Assembly: GCA_029204225.1 (NCBI GenBank)
Contig: MU831941.1
Location: forward strand, 31,603 to 95,602
Length of the DNA stretch: 64,000 bases
Source: Diphasiastrum complanatum
Taxonomy: Eukaryota; Streptophyta; Lycopodiopsida; Lycopodiales; Lycopodiaceae
Direction: 5' to 3'
In this document: positions 1-11,234 of the stretch, one piece after another
How the letters are laid out: every line of letters begins with the position of its first letter
How positions within the stretch are numbered: position 1 is the first letter of the stretch
Notes under the pieces: generated by a model
What the model was told of the DNA's origin: nothing
The model's input: only the letters and a program-made list of their open reading frames with translations
The model's database searches: none
Program-made: the position numbers and the translations under genes

Positions 1-230
1 AAAGACTTCTAACAGTTCTTGGATCGATTTTTTCCCTGATGGAAAAAAGTCAAAAATCGGTTGACGACAAATTCGATTGATGATGAATTCAGTTAAGTCA
101 ACTAAGTTGGTTGATGGAGTTAGTATTGAAATGTCGATGTTGAGTCTGTCGAGTATGTCGAGGTCGGTCAAGTCAAGTTTTGAACATATGTATATATACA
201 TGAGAGAAGTCAAAGTCGATGACTTCGATA
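1..230 (-). repeat. 3' LTR of copia element A (cut by window start)
   Basis: The first ~230 bases recur, with scattered differences, at about 3112-3315, so they are the two LTRs of one minus-strand element. The copy ends against a polypurine tract (plus-strand CCCCCTTAAT, 232-241), as expected where pol meets a 3' LTR. The segment is rich in GTCGA words and has a TATATATACAT stretch near 190. The remaining part of this LTR lies outside the window. Confidence 0.8.
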
Positions 231-231
231 T

Positions 232-241
232 CCCCCTTAAT
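232..241 (-). other. Polypurine tract of copia element A
   Basis: The minus strand reads ATTAAGGGGG directly before the LTR. It primes plus-strand DNA synthesis in LTR retrotransposons. The pol stop codon (237-239) lies inside it. A closely similar tract is found beside copia B at 45,012. Confidence 0.7.
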
Positions 242-1440
242 GTGGATCCTGAAATTTTTTGATCTTCATATTTGACATGTCATTAAATCTGAGATGGTGC
301 TCCTTTGATAGAGCCTTTGTGAAGTAATCTGCTGCCATAAGATTTGTCCTACAGTAAACCAGTGACACTTCCTTGCCTTGCACTTTTTCTCTAAGGTAGT
401 GATACCCGATTTCAATATGTTTGCTTCGAGAATGAAATCTCGGATTTTGAGATAGTGTTGTTGTGCTCTGATTGTCACAATAAATAGTCGTTGAATGTGA
501 TTGAGCAAGGTCGATATCTGCAAGTAGGTGACTTAGCCAAATTGCCTCCTTGGTAGCATTCGTGGCAGCTATGTATTCTGATTCGGTTGATGATAATGCT
601 ACTCAGGTCTGCTTTCGGCTGTTCCAAGTGATTGGGCCTTGATTGTATAAAAATACAAATCCAGAAGTCGATCTTCTGGTATCGATATCTCCTGCCCAAT
701 CTGCATATGTGTATTTAGAAAATCTCGATTCCGAGACAATAATGAGCTGGACCCATATCAGTCATTTTGTACTCCTGGGCCAACATGCATTTTGTATCCT
801 TCATTAGATTCAAAACGTTACTGAATAGTAACGTATCATCTACATAGAGAGTGATATAATAAAGAAATCCGACACAGACTTGAGGTAAACATTTGAGTCT
901 GTCGAGTTTGGAATAAAACCATTTTCAATTAGAAATGCATTGATTTTTTGGAACCAGACTCTGGGTGACTATTTTAGTCCATAGAGAGCCTTGTGAATTT
1001 TGCATACAAGGTGCTGCTTACCCTTCAGTTCGTATCCCTCTGGCTGCAACATATAGATTTCTTCTTCGATAGCTCCATTGAGGAAGGCAGTTTGGACATC
1101 CATTTATGGACTTCAAGATCTGCTACAGTTGCAAAGGAGAGTAATAGTCAGATTGAAGCATGCTTACCAATAGTACTGAAGGTCTCCGAATAATCTAGAT
1201 CTGGAATTTAGGAATAGCCTTTAGTGACAAGCTTGGCTTTGTATCGATTGAGTCTTCTGTCAGTGTCATACTTCGCCTTGAATATCCATTTGCATGGAAT
1301 CAGATCTCAATCCTTTGGCAGCTCGGTTATAGTCCATGTTTGATTCTCAATTAGAGAATCAAATTCGGTGTCCATTGCTGCTTTCCACTAGTCAGCATTA
1401 GGTGTCGACATTACCTCTAAAACTATGTTTGATTCCTACA
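237..1440 (-). pseudogene. Copia A reverse transcriptase and RNase H, decayed
   Basis: Read on the minus strand, this is the C-terminal half of a Ty1/copia polyprotein. At the N-terminal side (about 1250-1400) is the RVT_2 opening with an IPCKWIFKAKYD-like string. The catalytic YVDD box follows at about 820-850, in the string YITLYVDDTLLFSN. RNase H covers about 240-700 with the family words RRSTSGFVFLYN, SSTESEYIAA, CDNQS and PRFHSRSKHIEIGYHYLRE. Several stops and frameshifts break the frame. About 100 residues between the RT thumb and RNase H are missing, so the RT segment (LGIEIF) runs straight into the RNase H start near 715. It cannot make an active enzyme. Confidence 0.9.
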
Positions 1441-2260
1441 TAAAGTTCATCCATAAATCAGGATGGAGGCTGTATGGACCGGTTTGAACTTCTGGGTTGA
1501 ACTTCGGTCTTCTGATGTGTTTGGATTTGTCGAGGTTCTGACTCACTGTCGGAGTCAGTATTGAGCTTGTGATCAGTACTGAGTTTGAAGTTTTTGACTT
1601 TGGGACTGGAAGTTGATGAGCTTTTTTCTTGTGGTTGATAAATTTGTCTTTCACAAAAATGACATCCCTTCTTGTGAAAGTTTTCTGAGTGTCCAAATTT
1701 TAGAACTTGTATTCCTTGTGGTTTGGGGACTAGCCAATGAAGATCGACTTTCTGTTGGTGTCGTCTAGCCCTTAACACTTTTGATGAGTGTCTGATTCTT
1801 CCTGTCAACTACGCCATTGGACTGAGGTGAGTAGCTGGTTGTATATTGTTGATGTATTATGTTGGCCTTGTAGGAGTCCTTGAATTCTGTGGAGATAGAT
1901 TTTCCCCTTCCATTAGTGTGCAGTTCTTTGATCTTCCTCTAGGTCTGATTTTCAGCAAACGCCTTTTTTGCTTGAAGAACTTGAATGCTTCTGATTTGTT
2001 CTTCAGAAAATAAGTAGCAGTCCGTCGAGAGAAGTCATCGATGAAGATTAGAAAATAGAGAGCTCCTCCTGTCGAAGCAATCTGCATTGGGCCACAAATG
2101 GTGCTATGTACAAGATCAAGAAAACCTTTGGAAGTATGAACTAAATCAGAAATAAAAGGACTTCTAGCATGCTTGCTGATAATACAACTTTCACATGGAG
2201 AAGTTGGTTTGCTGACAGAAGGTAGATCTTGCACTAGATTCTGAGTCGACATTTGTTGAA
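1441..2260 (-). pseudogene. Copia A integrase and linker, decayed
   Basis: The minus strand encodes the zinc-binding tail CESCIISKHARSPF and the start of the integrase catalytic core, GPMQIASTGGALYFLIFIDD (about 1960-2210). The rest of the core is frameshifted. It is followed at 1458-1808 by a serine- and glutamine-rich linker typical of the region between integrase and RT in copia. The second catalytic Asp and the Glu are not recoverable in one frame. Function in life would be insertion of element cDNA. Confidence 0.85.
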
Positions 2261-2694
2261 TACTATTGAAGTTAAGATGACCTCATCTGAAATGCCAAAG
2301 CATATTAGTTGATTCAAAAGTGGATGTATGAGGAGCTTGACTGGTTGAAGAATAGCAGTGGATGAGTTTATAAAGATAGCCACTTCTTCTCCCACAAGCT
2401 AAAATAGACTTGTCAAGAATTGTGCAACCGTCTGTATCGACTTCAACCCTCCGACCTAAATTAGTGATTCTACTAATTGAGAGCCGATTTTTGGTCAGAT
2501 TTGGAACATGGAGAATGTTGGACAACAACTTGACTTAAACTTTCTGAAATTCGACCCTGATTGTTCCTTCACACTCGATGGAATGAGATGAATTGTCTCC
2601 AAGTTGCACAACTCAAGAGTGGGTGAATGGCTTGTAATCCCTGAACCAGTCTTGATGTTGAGTCAGATTTAGTAGACAACTGATAGAAACAGAA
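2261..2694 (-). pseudogene. Copia A gag-pre-integrase and protease tail
   Basis: The minus strand gives LLSNILHVPNLTKNRLSISR, a hallmark of the copia protease to gag-pre-integrase junction, preceded by QLGDNSSHSIE and followed by WHFR. Only the C-terminal end of the protease is left: the frame runs straight into the primer binding site at ~2700. The whole gag gene and the protease active site are therefore deleted. The copy could move only with proteins supplied by another element. Confidence 0.8.
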
Positions 2695-2705
2695 CTCTAA
2701 TATCA
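2695..2705 (-). other. Degenerate primer binding site, copia A
   Basis: Plus-strand CTCTAATATCA differs by two bases from CTCTGATACCA, the reverse complement of the usual tRNA-Met primer site. It sits just inside the 5' LTR and sets the LTR border at about 2709. Confidence 0.65.
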
Positions 2706-2708
2706 AAT

Positions 2709-3320
2709 TGTGATGACTGGCAGCGAAAGTTTGAGTGAGGGCGGTGTAGGATTGGAAGCGCCACATTTAGTAGCAGAAATATTCAAGATGAATGATTCAT
2801 GTATGCACAAATGAACAATACAGTAGTGAGACAAAAAATTGCACTCTGATTAATATCAACAATGAGTATAATTGCTTGAAGTGACAACTTCAGCTTGATA
2901 GTTGAGTGTGATAATGCTGGCAATAGGAATTCTTCTTATGAGAAGAGATTAGTAATATTTGATCAATCTGTCATGGCTGATTTTATATTACAAATATCTA
3001 CTTGCTAAACATCTGTTTGCTAAATATCTATTTAGCATTAAATGCTAACTGCTATTTATTACAGCCGCCTTGTAACAATAAATGTATGTACAATAGTAGG
3101 TGAACTGCCATAAAGACTTCTAACAATTCTTGGATCGATTTTTTCCCTAATGGAAAAAAGTCAAAAATCGGTTGATGACGAATTCAGTTAAGTCGACTAA
3201 GTTGATGGAGTTAGTGTTGAAATGTCGATGTCGAGTATGTTGAGTACGTTGATGTCGATCAAGTCAAGTTTTGAACATATTTATATATATATGAGAGAAG
3301 TCAAAGTTGATGACTTAGAT
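2709..3320 (-). repeat. 5' LTR of copia element A
   Basis: About 610 bp between the primer site and flanking DNA. Bases 3112-3315 match window bases 1-225. It contains a TATATATATAT stretch near 3285 and a GTCGA-rich block at 3195-3262. The outer border (~3320) is placed where the match to the 3' copy fades and is uncertain by some tens of bases. Confidence 0.7.
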
Positions 3321-3499
3321 ATCTTTGATGACTTTGAATTCGATGAAGTCAAACTTCGACAAAGTTTTTAGGATGCTCATTATTGAATGGATTTGAGGTT
3401 GAGCATCGAAATGCAACATGGGCCTCCTCTCCATGTTTCGGATTTCAAATGCAAACTGTTCACTGCATGTGATATGTGGGATGCATGTGTAACTACTAT

Positions 3500-3770
3500 T
3501 TGCACGTCTTCTACCACGATCGCCTTGTCTACTACCTCAGGCAACGTCTGGGAGTTACTTTAACGTGCAACCATTTGTATGTCATTTTTTAGCCCTTGCA
3601 AAAAAAGGTTAGTGGTAGTAGTGGTGGTAATTGCACTATGGGTTACACTTGCCATGACAACTCTGTCAATCGACGCCAATACTGTTTGATACTCTCCTTT
3701 TCGCCTTGTTGCTGAGATGTTAGGGTGAACAATAGGCCATTAGCTATACAGTGGGGGCGATACTCGATAC
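3500..3770 (-). pseudogene. Gypsy-type gag remnant
   Basis: On the minus strand a frame reads LFTLTSQQQGEKESIKQYWR, then a hydrophobic stretch and TFFCKG, matching the spacing of the retrotransposon gag consensus (Gln-rich, E-S-[IV]-x-x-Y, later F-x-x-G). Stops interrupt it and no zinc knuckle or pol follows. I assign it to gypsy gag by pattern only. Confidence 0.4.
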
Positions 3771-5379
3771 CTGATTACCATTATGGTTTGCCTTATTTCT
3801 GAGTTAAGGTAATCATAACATTGGAATTAAGGTAATCATAACATTGAAAAGAATTCCATAGTTTTCAAAGATGAATTTGGACGCCAAGCAACATGGAACT
3901 GTATCTACAAATTGTTTGGCTTGATTGCAATAACATTCAACTACTAATTAGATATAACAAAATCATCTTTAATTGTCATCAGATTAACATAAAAACGTGT
4001 CTAGTGAGAGAAGAGTATCAATTTCTATCTTTTGTCAATCAAGTGAATATAGAGAACTCTACCACATGTGTGGCAAGTGAGATACTAATCTAAATCCACA
4101 ATCAATATTGTTAAAATAGTAGGCAGATATAATGCCAAAAGATCCTGATGCAAGTATAGATTGGCATGAGTGAGGGTGATGCGAGTAAGATGCGAACTGA
4201 TTATATGGCTAGTTTTATGCAAGTATGGCATTTTTATGGACCACACAATGATTCTATTTGGTGAGATTCTATGTTTAAGATGCAATTTAGCCTATTTCTA
4301 GATTCTTTATTATTTTGAGTTCACTAGTGTGGTTGGTGAGTAAAAGTATTGTTAGAAAGTAGATCTATGAGTATAACGTTGCGAGTGTTTTACAACTTGG
4401 TGATTTACTACTTTTTTGATTTAACAATATCCCTACACTTTTTTGATGATTTTTTCCTAAGAAAGTAAATAGCTCCTATTTGCATTTCCATACATAATTT
4501 TGTCCTATACTTAGCCTAGCACAACTTAATCTAAACCACATCTATCCACAAATAGGAGTAGAAGAGCCAATGAAGGCCTCATTAGTAAGGACACAAGTTT
4601 GCTACACTCGTTAAGCTTCAACTTGCACACAATGGGGATAAACAACCACTACATGTAACATACTATCAACATTCTTTGACAATACATCACATCACATTGG
4701 AGAAGAGAGCTTAAGGATGAGGTGAAAAGGTGGAAATTATGACTTTAGTTGCACTAGAACACAAAGAATTTGTACAATGTGTAGTGAGACTACCTATCAA
4801 CTTTTCCTTGGGCCTCTTGGATTCAACTTAAGATCACAAGATTATCCAAAATAAATTAATTATAGGTTATTAAGGTCTTATATTACATTGAGACCTTGCC
4901 ATTTAATTAATCCTATATTGTTGGTGGGCTGATGTATCTAGTAAGACTTAACAGATTTACTAATCATTTCTTCAAGTTGCCATCAATGTACTTCAACTCT
5001 AAGTTTAAGTTTAATTGAAAAGAAATTTTTTTTTGAACGTTGTTTATAGTTACGAGATATTTTATACAGTTGTAAGATCTAGATATTCTGATTTTGAAGA
5101 CAAGAATTGTTTGATCTTTGTGTCATGAGAGATAATTGTACTACTTAGTGGTGGATGCTATATTGAATGAATGTATCAATTTGTATAGCTCACAAATTTT
5201 CAAGAAATTATAAATCTCAATTGTCATGATGGCCAACTTAGCTTTTGAATAATGACACTATCACTCACTAATCTACTTTCACTACAAATGGAAGTCCATA
5301 CTTAACACACACATATTGCAAACAATAGATATTAAAGATGGTAATTTGATTTTGTGAAGCACTCACTAACAATACCAAC
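3771..5379. other. AT-rich spacer, no gene recognised
   Basis: Only short open frames of no recognisable family occur here. No LTR border, primer site or zinc finger was seen. It may be old transposon DNA. Confidence 0.5.
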
Positions 5380-5565
5380 TCATGTGCCCTCCACGAAGAG
5401 AGAACGTGTTAGTGGATCTTCTGTACTTTCTGTACTATAATCCTGTGGCTTCGCCCAAAAACAGGGACCTTTCTCATAGACCTGCAGTGCAGTAGTAAGT
5501 GTTGCTGGTGGAAGCTTGGTTATTAATTTCAGCGGAATCAGCACAGTCTGCCCCCGGAAGCTCAC
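5380..5565 (-). other. Short coding-like segment, unknown
   Basis: A 61-residue minus-strand frame (starts MSFRGQTVLIPLKLITKLPP, ends LFVEGT) has more balanced base use than its surroundings. It may be an exon of a gene with the putative HMA exon at 6.4 kb, but I see no convincing splice pair. Its product is not recognised. Confidence 0.2.
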
Positions 5566-5820
5566 TAATTACAAGTTCAAAGCCAATTACAAGTATTCTA
5601 CTCCAAAAACCAAACTCGAATATTGCAGATTTAGCTATGGCAAGTTATGGTCGTGCATATGAACTGCGTGAAAAAAATGATATCCAGCTCACTAATCTAA
5701 AGCCAAGGAGTTCAAAACCAATTAATTACCACTATCGCGCGGCTCTAAAAATCAAACTCGACTGAAAAGTTAGGTATGGTAAGTTATAGTTCACATGAAC
5801 TGCATGAAAACTGATAAAAA
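5560..5820. repeat. Tandem duplication, ~127-bp unit
   Basis: Two diverged copies start at 5560 and 5687, both beginning GCTCACTAAT and ending near GAACTGC[GA]TGAAAA. Inside each is CAAACTCGA followed by GGTAAGTTAT or GGCAAGTTAT. It lies just upstream of, and slightly into, the coding-like segment on the opposite strand. Confidence 0.6.
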
Positions 5821-6318
5821 AAGTGCAACTTGTGACTGTTTCAAACTGATTCAGTGTGCTTGCAAGTCATGGAGTTCCCACCTAGAATGAGGTTAAAGGA
5901 AGAGAATATGAAACATATAAGATGATACAAAGGACTGTCATTTAACACCTTCCAAGAATCAGCGTATTATACGTCTGTCAGTTGTTATGCTTCAAGTGGC
6001 ATTGTCTACTCATAGCATCCACTGTATAAGTAGTTGAACTAGAAAACGATTGAAAGGTTATTGGAGACAAGATTTTGACAATTCTGCTGTATTATAGCTG
6101 CCTTATCGACTGTACACTTGATAGATAGCTATCTTGCTACAGATAGTGCAGTTTGAACGATGTCATCTATAATGTAAGTTTACTTAATATGTAAAAAGTT
6201 TGGCTGCAAATTGCTAGCAGCTAAGTAAAGCTTTAAAGTCATTCACATTTGCCAATTTTTGGTCGTCTGTCAGATACTGTCCCATCTCAGAGATGGAACT
6301 TAGATGACTGCTGCTGAC

Positions 6319-6431
6319 TCATTCACGATGATTAGTCTGTAAAAAGATCCTTTCCAGCATCATCTTAGGATCAACATTTCCGTATACTTTCATCTGATTA
6401 TCCTCCTCGTTCGTCGATGTATGCCTTGAAT
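6319..6431 (-). CDS. Possible last exon with HMA-domain C-terminus
   Basis: On the minus strand a good acceptor (ATTTTTCAG, ending at 6432) is followed by an open frame DSRHTSTNEEDNQMK, then VYGNVDPKMMLERI and a stop at 6319-6321. The string V-x-G-N-V-D-P-x-x-x-L-x-x-I is typical of the third strand and second helix of plant heavy-metal-associated domains, which bind copper or zinc through a CxxC in an earlier segment. I did not find that CxxC exon upstream (6.5-7.1 kb), so the gene is incomplete or the match is chance. HMA proteins usually have small exons like this. Treat it as a lead. Confidence 0.3.
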
Positions 6432-7095
6432 CTGAAAAATAGAACAACCAAAACCACTATCAAATCTGGATATGGTCAATAAGACTATGACACGAAAGGT
6501 TAAGTAAAAATAAATACCAGACGAAACTTTGTGTTTATATGTCTACAGTTTCTCCCAGTACAACTAGTAAGTCGTGTAAAACCTACCCTTTACGTTGACC
6601 CGTGCATGTATGACATTGTTTGTGCGTTCTTGGTAATTAGCTTTCACGTTGAGCGGTGTAGTTTGCAGAGCAATTCGCCTGCTGGGCAGCTGTCATAAAT
6701 GACATAAGCTACATTAGCGACTTACCAAACGTGCTATAACAGATAAAATATGCTGTTGTATGAGTAATCTGATTACCAAAATGGCAAGACAAGACAAGCA
6801 GACGATGTCCTATTGAACTGGAGCCACAGCACATCGCATGTCTGATCGTTACAAGTGATATCTAAACTACATGAGAGAGAGAGAGAGTACCTTGGCTGTG
6901 ACTTGTCTTGTGGATTCCATATCCAAAGATGAGCAACGTCAGGGAACTGTGAAAGATAGACTTGGTTGTTCTTTCTTTCTGGTCTTCTATGATAGCATAC
7001 GTGCAAACAACATGCACATTACAGAAATTTATAGATGCTTACGTCTTTGGTGCAAGGAAAAGCAAATCAGCGTACACTTTTGATCCAAAACGCGT

Positions 7096-7099
<4 letters not shown>

Positions 7100-7128
<29 letters not shown>
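7100..7128. repeat. (GA)n microsatellite
   Basis: A near-perfect run of GA dinucleotides; a shorter GA run lies at 6872-6887. Such runs are common in plant promoters and 5' leaders, which would fit a minus-strand gene running toward 6.3 kb. Confidence 0.95.
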
Positions 7129-7130
<2 letters not shown>

Positions 7131-8104
7131 GGCATTGGCACTCACGCTTAACACAGCTTTGTGTGTTTTTTAATCAAATTTGTGGACTTGATACCCAAGT
7201 TCTAATTTGTATATGAGTGTATAAGCCTATATTTAAAGTTGTGAAGTATATATGTTGCCTTTACGAACCCTGTTGATGTGAGCCTTTCCCTTAAGGGCTT
7301 CCATCAAGACATCAATGGTTATCTTTCGTGGCTTGGAGAATAATTGTCGCCGCATGTGCTTTGGGCACTAGAAAAATTGTGAATATTGGGCCCTTCATCC
7401 TTGAAATGTGATTTTTTTTCTATTTTGGGGGCTAATGTACTTGACCTAGTGCCCTACATTGTTAATGTTGTATTTAGCCATCTTGTTTTGGGTCGTCTTG
7501 CCTTGTAGGATTATTCTTGTCTTAGCTTGTTGGACTCAAATTTTTTGTTTTGTTTTGAAAACACCATGTAAATAGAATCTACATAAATGCAATGATAGCT
7601 TGTAAAGCTTCATAGCTAGCGCTGGGCCCAAAAGGATCTATTAGCTTTAAGTAGAATAAAAAGCTAGCTTCGTTCAATAATGGCCAAATTTGAAAATGAA
7701 AAACGAAAAAGATAAGAATTTAAAAAGCAAAATCAAATAAATTATGTGATGATCTAATAAATATACTGTAAGTAATCTACGAAAAGATGATGTGTATGAT
7801 GCTTACAAACTAAAAATCCTTTTTATTTTTTTGGTTTATTAGAAGAATCCATTTCATGAAATAGATGTTAAGAAATAATCTAGAATTCAAATAAATAGAT
7901 AAAACATATGAATGTATAAATGCACACATTTTCTTCATATAACATAAAAATAAAATAGATCAAAGCCATATAAGATAATAAAGAAGATGCTAATAAAAGA
8001 CAATAATATTTCCATGATTTTAAATAGGTCTAGATGAGGATATGTTACTAGGCTTCTTTTTTAAGTGAATAAAATGTTAAAGGTGAAAAATTGATTTCAT
8101 TTCA
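7129..8104. other. Spacer without recognised gene
   Basis: AT-rich DNA with no long frame and no clear element border. Confidence 0.5.
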
Positions 8105-8450
8105 TGTTTGAATCCTATGGTGAATAGTATGCAAAAGGTTAGACTAGTATTGTTATGCATACTAGTGGATGATTTTTGTGAAATTGGGATTCAACCTAGG
8201 TATAGTATAGAAATGAATTTTTTTTTTAAGACTTTTTCCTATAATAACTCACTCTTACATTTACTAATGTCTTTACATCTTCTTAGTACCTTAGCTGAAG
8301 TAGATTTTCAGGGGACTGAAAATCTCAAGGGAGGGGAAAGAAGAGTGGACATTAGAGGCAGTAAGTGTGCTCTGGAAATGTATTTCACAGGTAGGATTTT
8401 GGAAGTCCTTGAGAATAATTGCTTAATTCTCGATATTATTTCCTAGAGGA
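8105..8450. repeat. Dispersed repeat, copy 1
   Basis: This segment, from CCTATGGTGAAT to the GGATTTTGG block and beyond, has a diverged partner at about 35,195-35,490. Shared landmarks in the same order are CTTAGCTGAA, AGATTTTCAGG, AGAAGAGTGGACAT and GGTAGGATTTTGG or its variant. It precedes the chromovirus gag by about 650 bp and may be LTR or leader DNA. The open frame through it is probably not a gene. Confidence 0.7.
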
Positions 8451-9099
8451 AATTAATTCTGTTTTCAAACCTGTAAATCTGAAAATCAGATCTGAAAAGT
8501 GAAGTTTTCACCCAAACTTCATCAGCTACACCTTTCTATCTCCTAGTTTCATGAAAATGGCAATGTAGGAAGGGAATGGTAGTGTAACTTTGTGCATAAA
8601 ACAAGTTTTGAAGTTCTGTTTTTTGTCATTATGAAGTTCTGATTTTCAAACTTGTAAATCTGAAAATCAGATCTGAAAATCAAAGTTGTCATGAAGCTTC
8701 ATTAGTTATCCATTTCTAGACACTAGTTTTTTGGATTTGGAGATCTAGAATAGTGAGAAATGTGAAAACTTTGGTTGCTTTTGAAATGACAAATGGAATT
8801 AAAAGAATGGAAACTTTATGTAAACATTAGCTTGGATTAGTTAATTGAAGTTTACATAAAAAAATTTTGGTTTTCATTTTTGCTTTTGATTAAGGCAAAT
8901 GTACTTGTTGTTGTTTTCCTCTTAAGCTTGGAATGAGCTTGCAAATAGTAGGCTTGGATTGAGCTTATAAACAATAAGATTGAATGAGTAGAAGTAAATG
9001 CTTTTTATTTGCATTGGATGTAAGAATTGAAGCATTTCTATCATTCTAATTTAAACACTTGTTGTATTTGAATAAAAGGAAAACACACAAGCAACCCCA
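8451..9099. other. Putative leader of the chromovirus
   Basis: No gene. Two near-identical words AATCTGAAAATCAGATCTGAAAA occur in part at 8475 and 8655, each containing a short palindrome, 180 bp apart with similar flanks. No primer binding site was found before gag, so the 5' LTR border is unknown. Confidence 0.4.
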
Positions 9100-9990
9100 A
9101 TGGATGAAACCAATGAAAACCCAACATTTGATCTATCAAACCCATCCAATGTGACACAAGCTTTTGAACTTTTATACCAATAAATTCAAGCCACTAATAA
9201 GCAGCTTCTTGAAACTAATCAAAGAAACCAAGACTTAGAGTCTAGGTTAGCCAATCAAAAGAAGCATGTAGTTCCACCTCCCGTAAAAGTGTTTAAGGGG
9301 GAGAAGAAAGATAGGAACTTACAAGTGGTAAATTCTTGGCTAAATGTTTGGAACAAATACTTTGCCATGAACCAGTTCCCTAAATGTGAAAAGTTATCCA
9401 CTGTTACTATGTTCCTTGAGGGAAGAGCCTTAGTATGGTGGGATGACCTAGTTGCAAAAGGCAATCAACCTTGTACATGGGAAAATTTTTGCATAGTTTT
9501 TAGGGAATATTTCCTACCACTCCTAGATGACTATGAACACTTTCAAAAGTTAAGTCATTTATCAATGAATAAAGGTTTCGAACAATTTATTCAAGATTTT
9601 AATGAGTATCTGAATCTACTTTATAGTGACATTCCACCTAAAGTAAAATGTTAATGTTCATTGATGGGTTACCAAAAGATTATCAAGTGGATGTTCGTAG
9701 GAACCATCCAAAAACCCTAGAAGATGCTATTAGGGCTGCAAAATACTTTGATGACACACCTAAGCCACCTAGGGGTCAATAGCCTAATGGGCAAAAAAAA
9801 GGTTTTCAATTTAAGAGGAAGGATAGGGAAATTGTTAGTGAAACACATTCCAATTTCAACAATCCTAAGAAAACCAAGAGAAATTTTAAAAACCATCAAG
9901 GTGGCATTGATAAAGCTGAAGCTCGTAAGAAAACCATGTGCTTCAAGTGCAATGGCGAGGGTCACCTTGCACAAGATTGCGTCAAATAAC
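9100..9990 (+). pseudogene. Chromovirus gag with CCHC zinc knuckle
   Basis: Capsid-type gag of a Ty3/gypsy element. Start ATG at 9100 (MDETNENPTFDLSNPSN), then a coiled Gln/Asn-rich helix, then the gag core with FLEGRALVWWDDL and FREYFLPL. An early CAA to TAA stop lies at 9181 and a one-base slip near 9650. The frame resumes with MFIDGLPKDYQVDV and ends in the zinc knuckle CFKCNGEGHLAQDC (9942-9983, C-x2-C-x4-H-x4-C), which packages element RNA. The two lesions are simple, so the copy is not very old. Confidence 0.88.
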
Positions 9991-10060
9991 CAGCTTCTAC
10001 CTCAGGTAATCTATATCAAAGTAATGAGATGGAGGTATTTTTTTCTTAGTTCTTTAGTCT

Positions 10061-11110
10061 TTGGACCTAATGACCTTAAGTGCATTAAAAGTAAAGAAAT
10101 TGAACAAGGTAACCATTAAGAATAGATATCCATTGTCGCGGATGGATGACCTAATAGATTATCTTGGTGGTGCTGGGTACTTTACCAAGATAGATCTAAA
10201 GTCGGGATTCCATCAGATACACATTAGGGCAGAAGATATATCAAAACGGGTTTTCAAACTCGCTTTGGACACTACGACTTTTTGGTGTTGCCTTTTGGTA
10301 TAACCAATGCACCGACAACTTTCCAATAGATGATGAACGATTTGTTCAGGTCATATTTGGGAAGATTCATAGTGCTATTCTTAGACGATATCCTATTGTT
10401 CAGTAAGACTTTGGTGGAACATAAAGAGCATCTTAGGATCGTCTGGGACATCCTAAGAAGGGAAAAATCTTTGCCAAAGAGTCTATGTGTGACTTTTTTT
10501 GCGATGGAATTGTCCTACTTGGGGCATAAGATTTCCGATCAAGGAGTGGAGTTTGAGGTCGATCGTATCCAGAGGGTTATTAATTGGCCTATTCTCACCA
10601 CAATTCAGAAAATCAAGTCTTTCTTGGGGCCCTCGATTGGCATTTCCCCTTATCCAGGCCTTGAAAGGCTATAAGAAGCTAAGTCGGAGGGTTAAGAGTC
10701 CACTAGTGGTGTGGACGGAGGATGTGAATGATTCTTTTGAGTTGATTAAGAACAGTGTCACTTCGGTACCAATACTAATCATTGGCGATCCTAATAAGGC
10801 TTTTTGTGATTAGGACCGATGCTAGTGATTATGAGGCAAGAAACTCAATCCTGCTCAATCTAGGTATTGTACCTAGGAGAAGGAACTGTTTGCAATTGTT
10901 CATTCCTTGAAAATTTGACGAGATTATTTGTATGGAGCTAGATTTGAAGTTTTGACGGACCATCAGACTCTTCAATATTTCTGTAATGCTATAGATTTAA
11001 AGGGGAGGCAAGCTAGATGGGCTGAGCTGATGCAAATCTTTGACTTTTCTATATGTTAATGTAAAGGAAGTCAAAATAAACTAACAGATGCTTTGAGTTG
11101 GTTACCGGTT
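10061..11110 (+). pseudogene. Chromovirus reverse transcriptase and RNase H
   Basis: RT begins at [20 protein letters not shown], then the DLKSGFHQI and [12 protein letters not shown] words. The catalytic box FLDDILLF falls at about 10,380-10,400 and the SYLGH thumb motif near 10,515. RNase H starts with a FVIRTDASDYEA-like string near 10,805 and fades by 11,110. At least four frameshifts or stops occur. The protease and the first part of RT are missing: gag's zinc knuckle is separated from RT by only ~70 bp. Confidence 0.9.
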
Positions 11111-11234
11111 ATTAATCAGTTGTGCTTTACTGTCATAGAACCAGGGTTGTTTTAGTCTCTTCAAGGACTATATGAGTTTGATCTCTATTTTTGAAAAGTA
11201 TTGGTAACAAGTACTTTCGAGGGTCGATTTAGGT

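Noticed and set aside
6871-7216. Frames containing Arg-Glu repeats
   Set aside because: They are the translated GA microsatellites; frames overlap and have no domain.
8108-8446. 112-residue gene
   Set aside because: The segment is a dispersed repeat whose second copy at 35 kb has a different frame structure.
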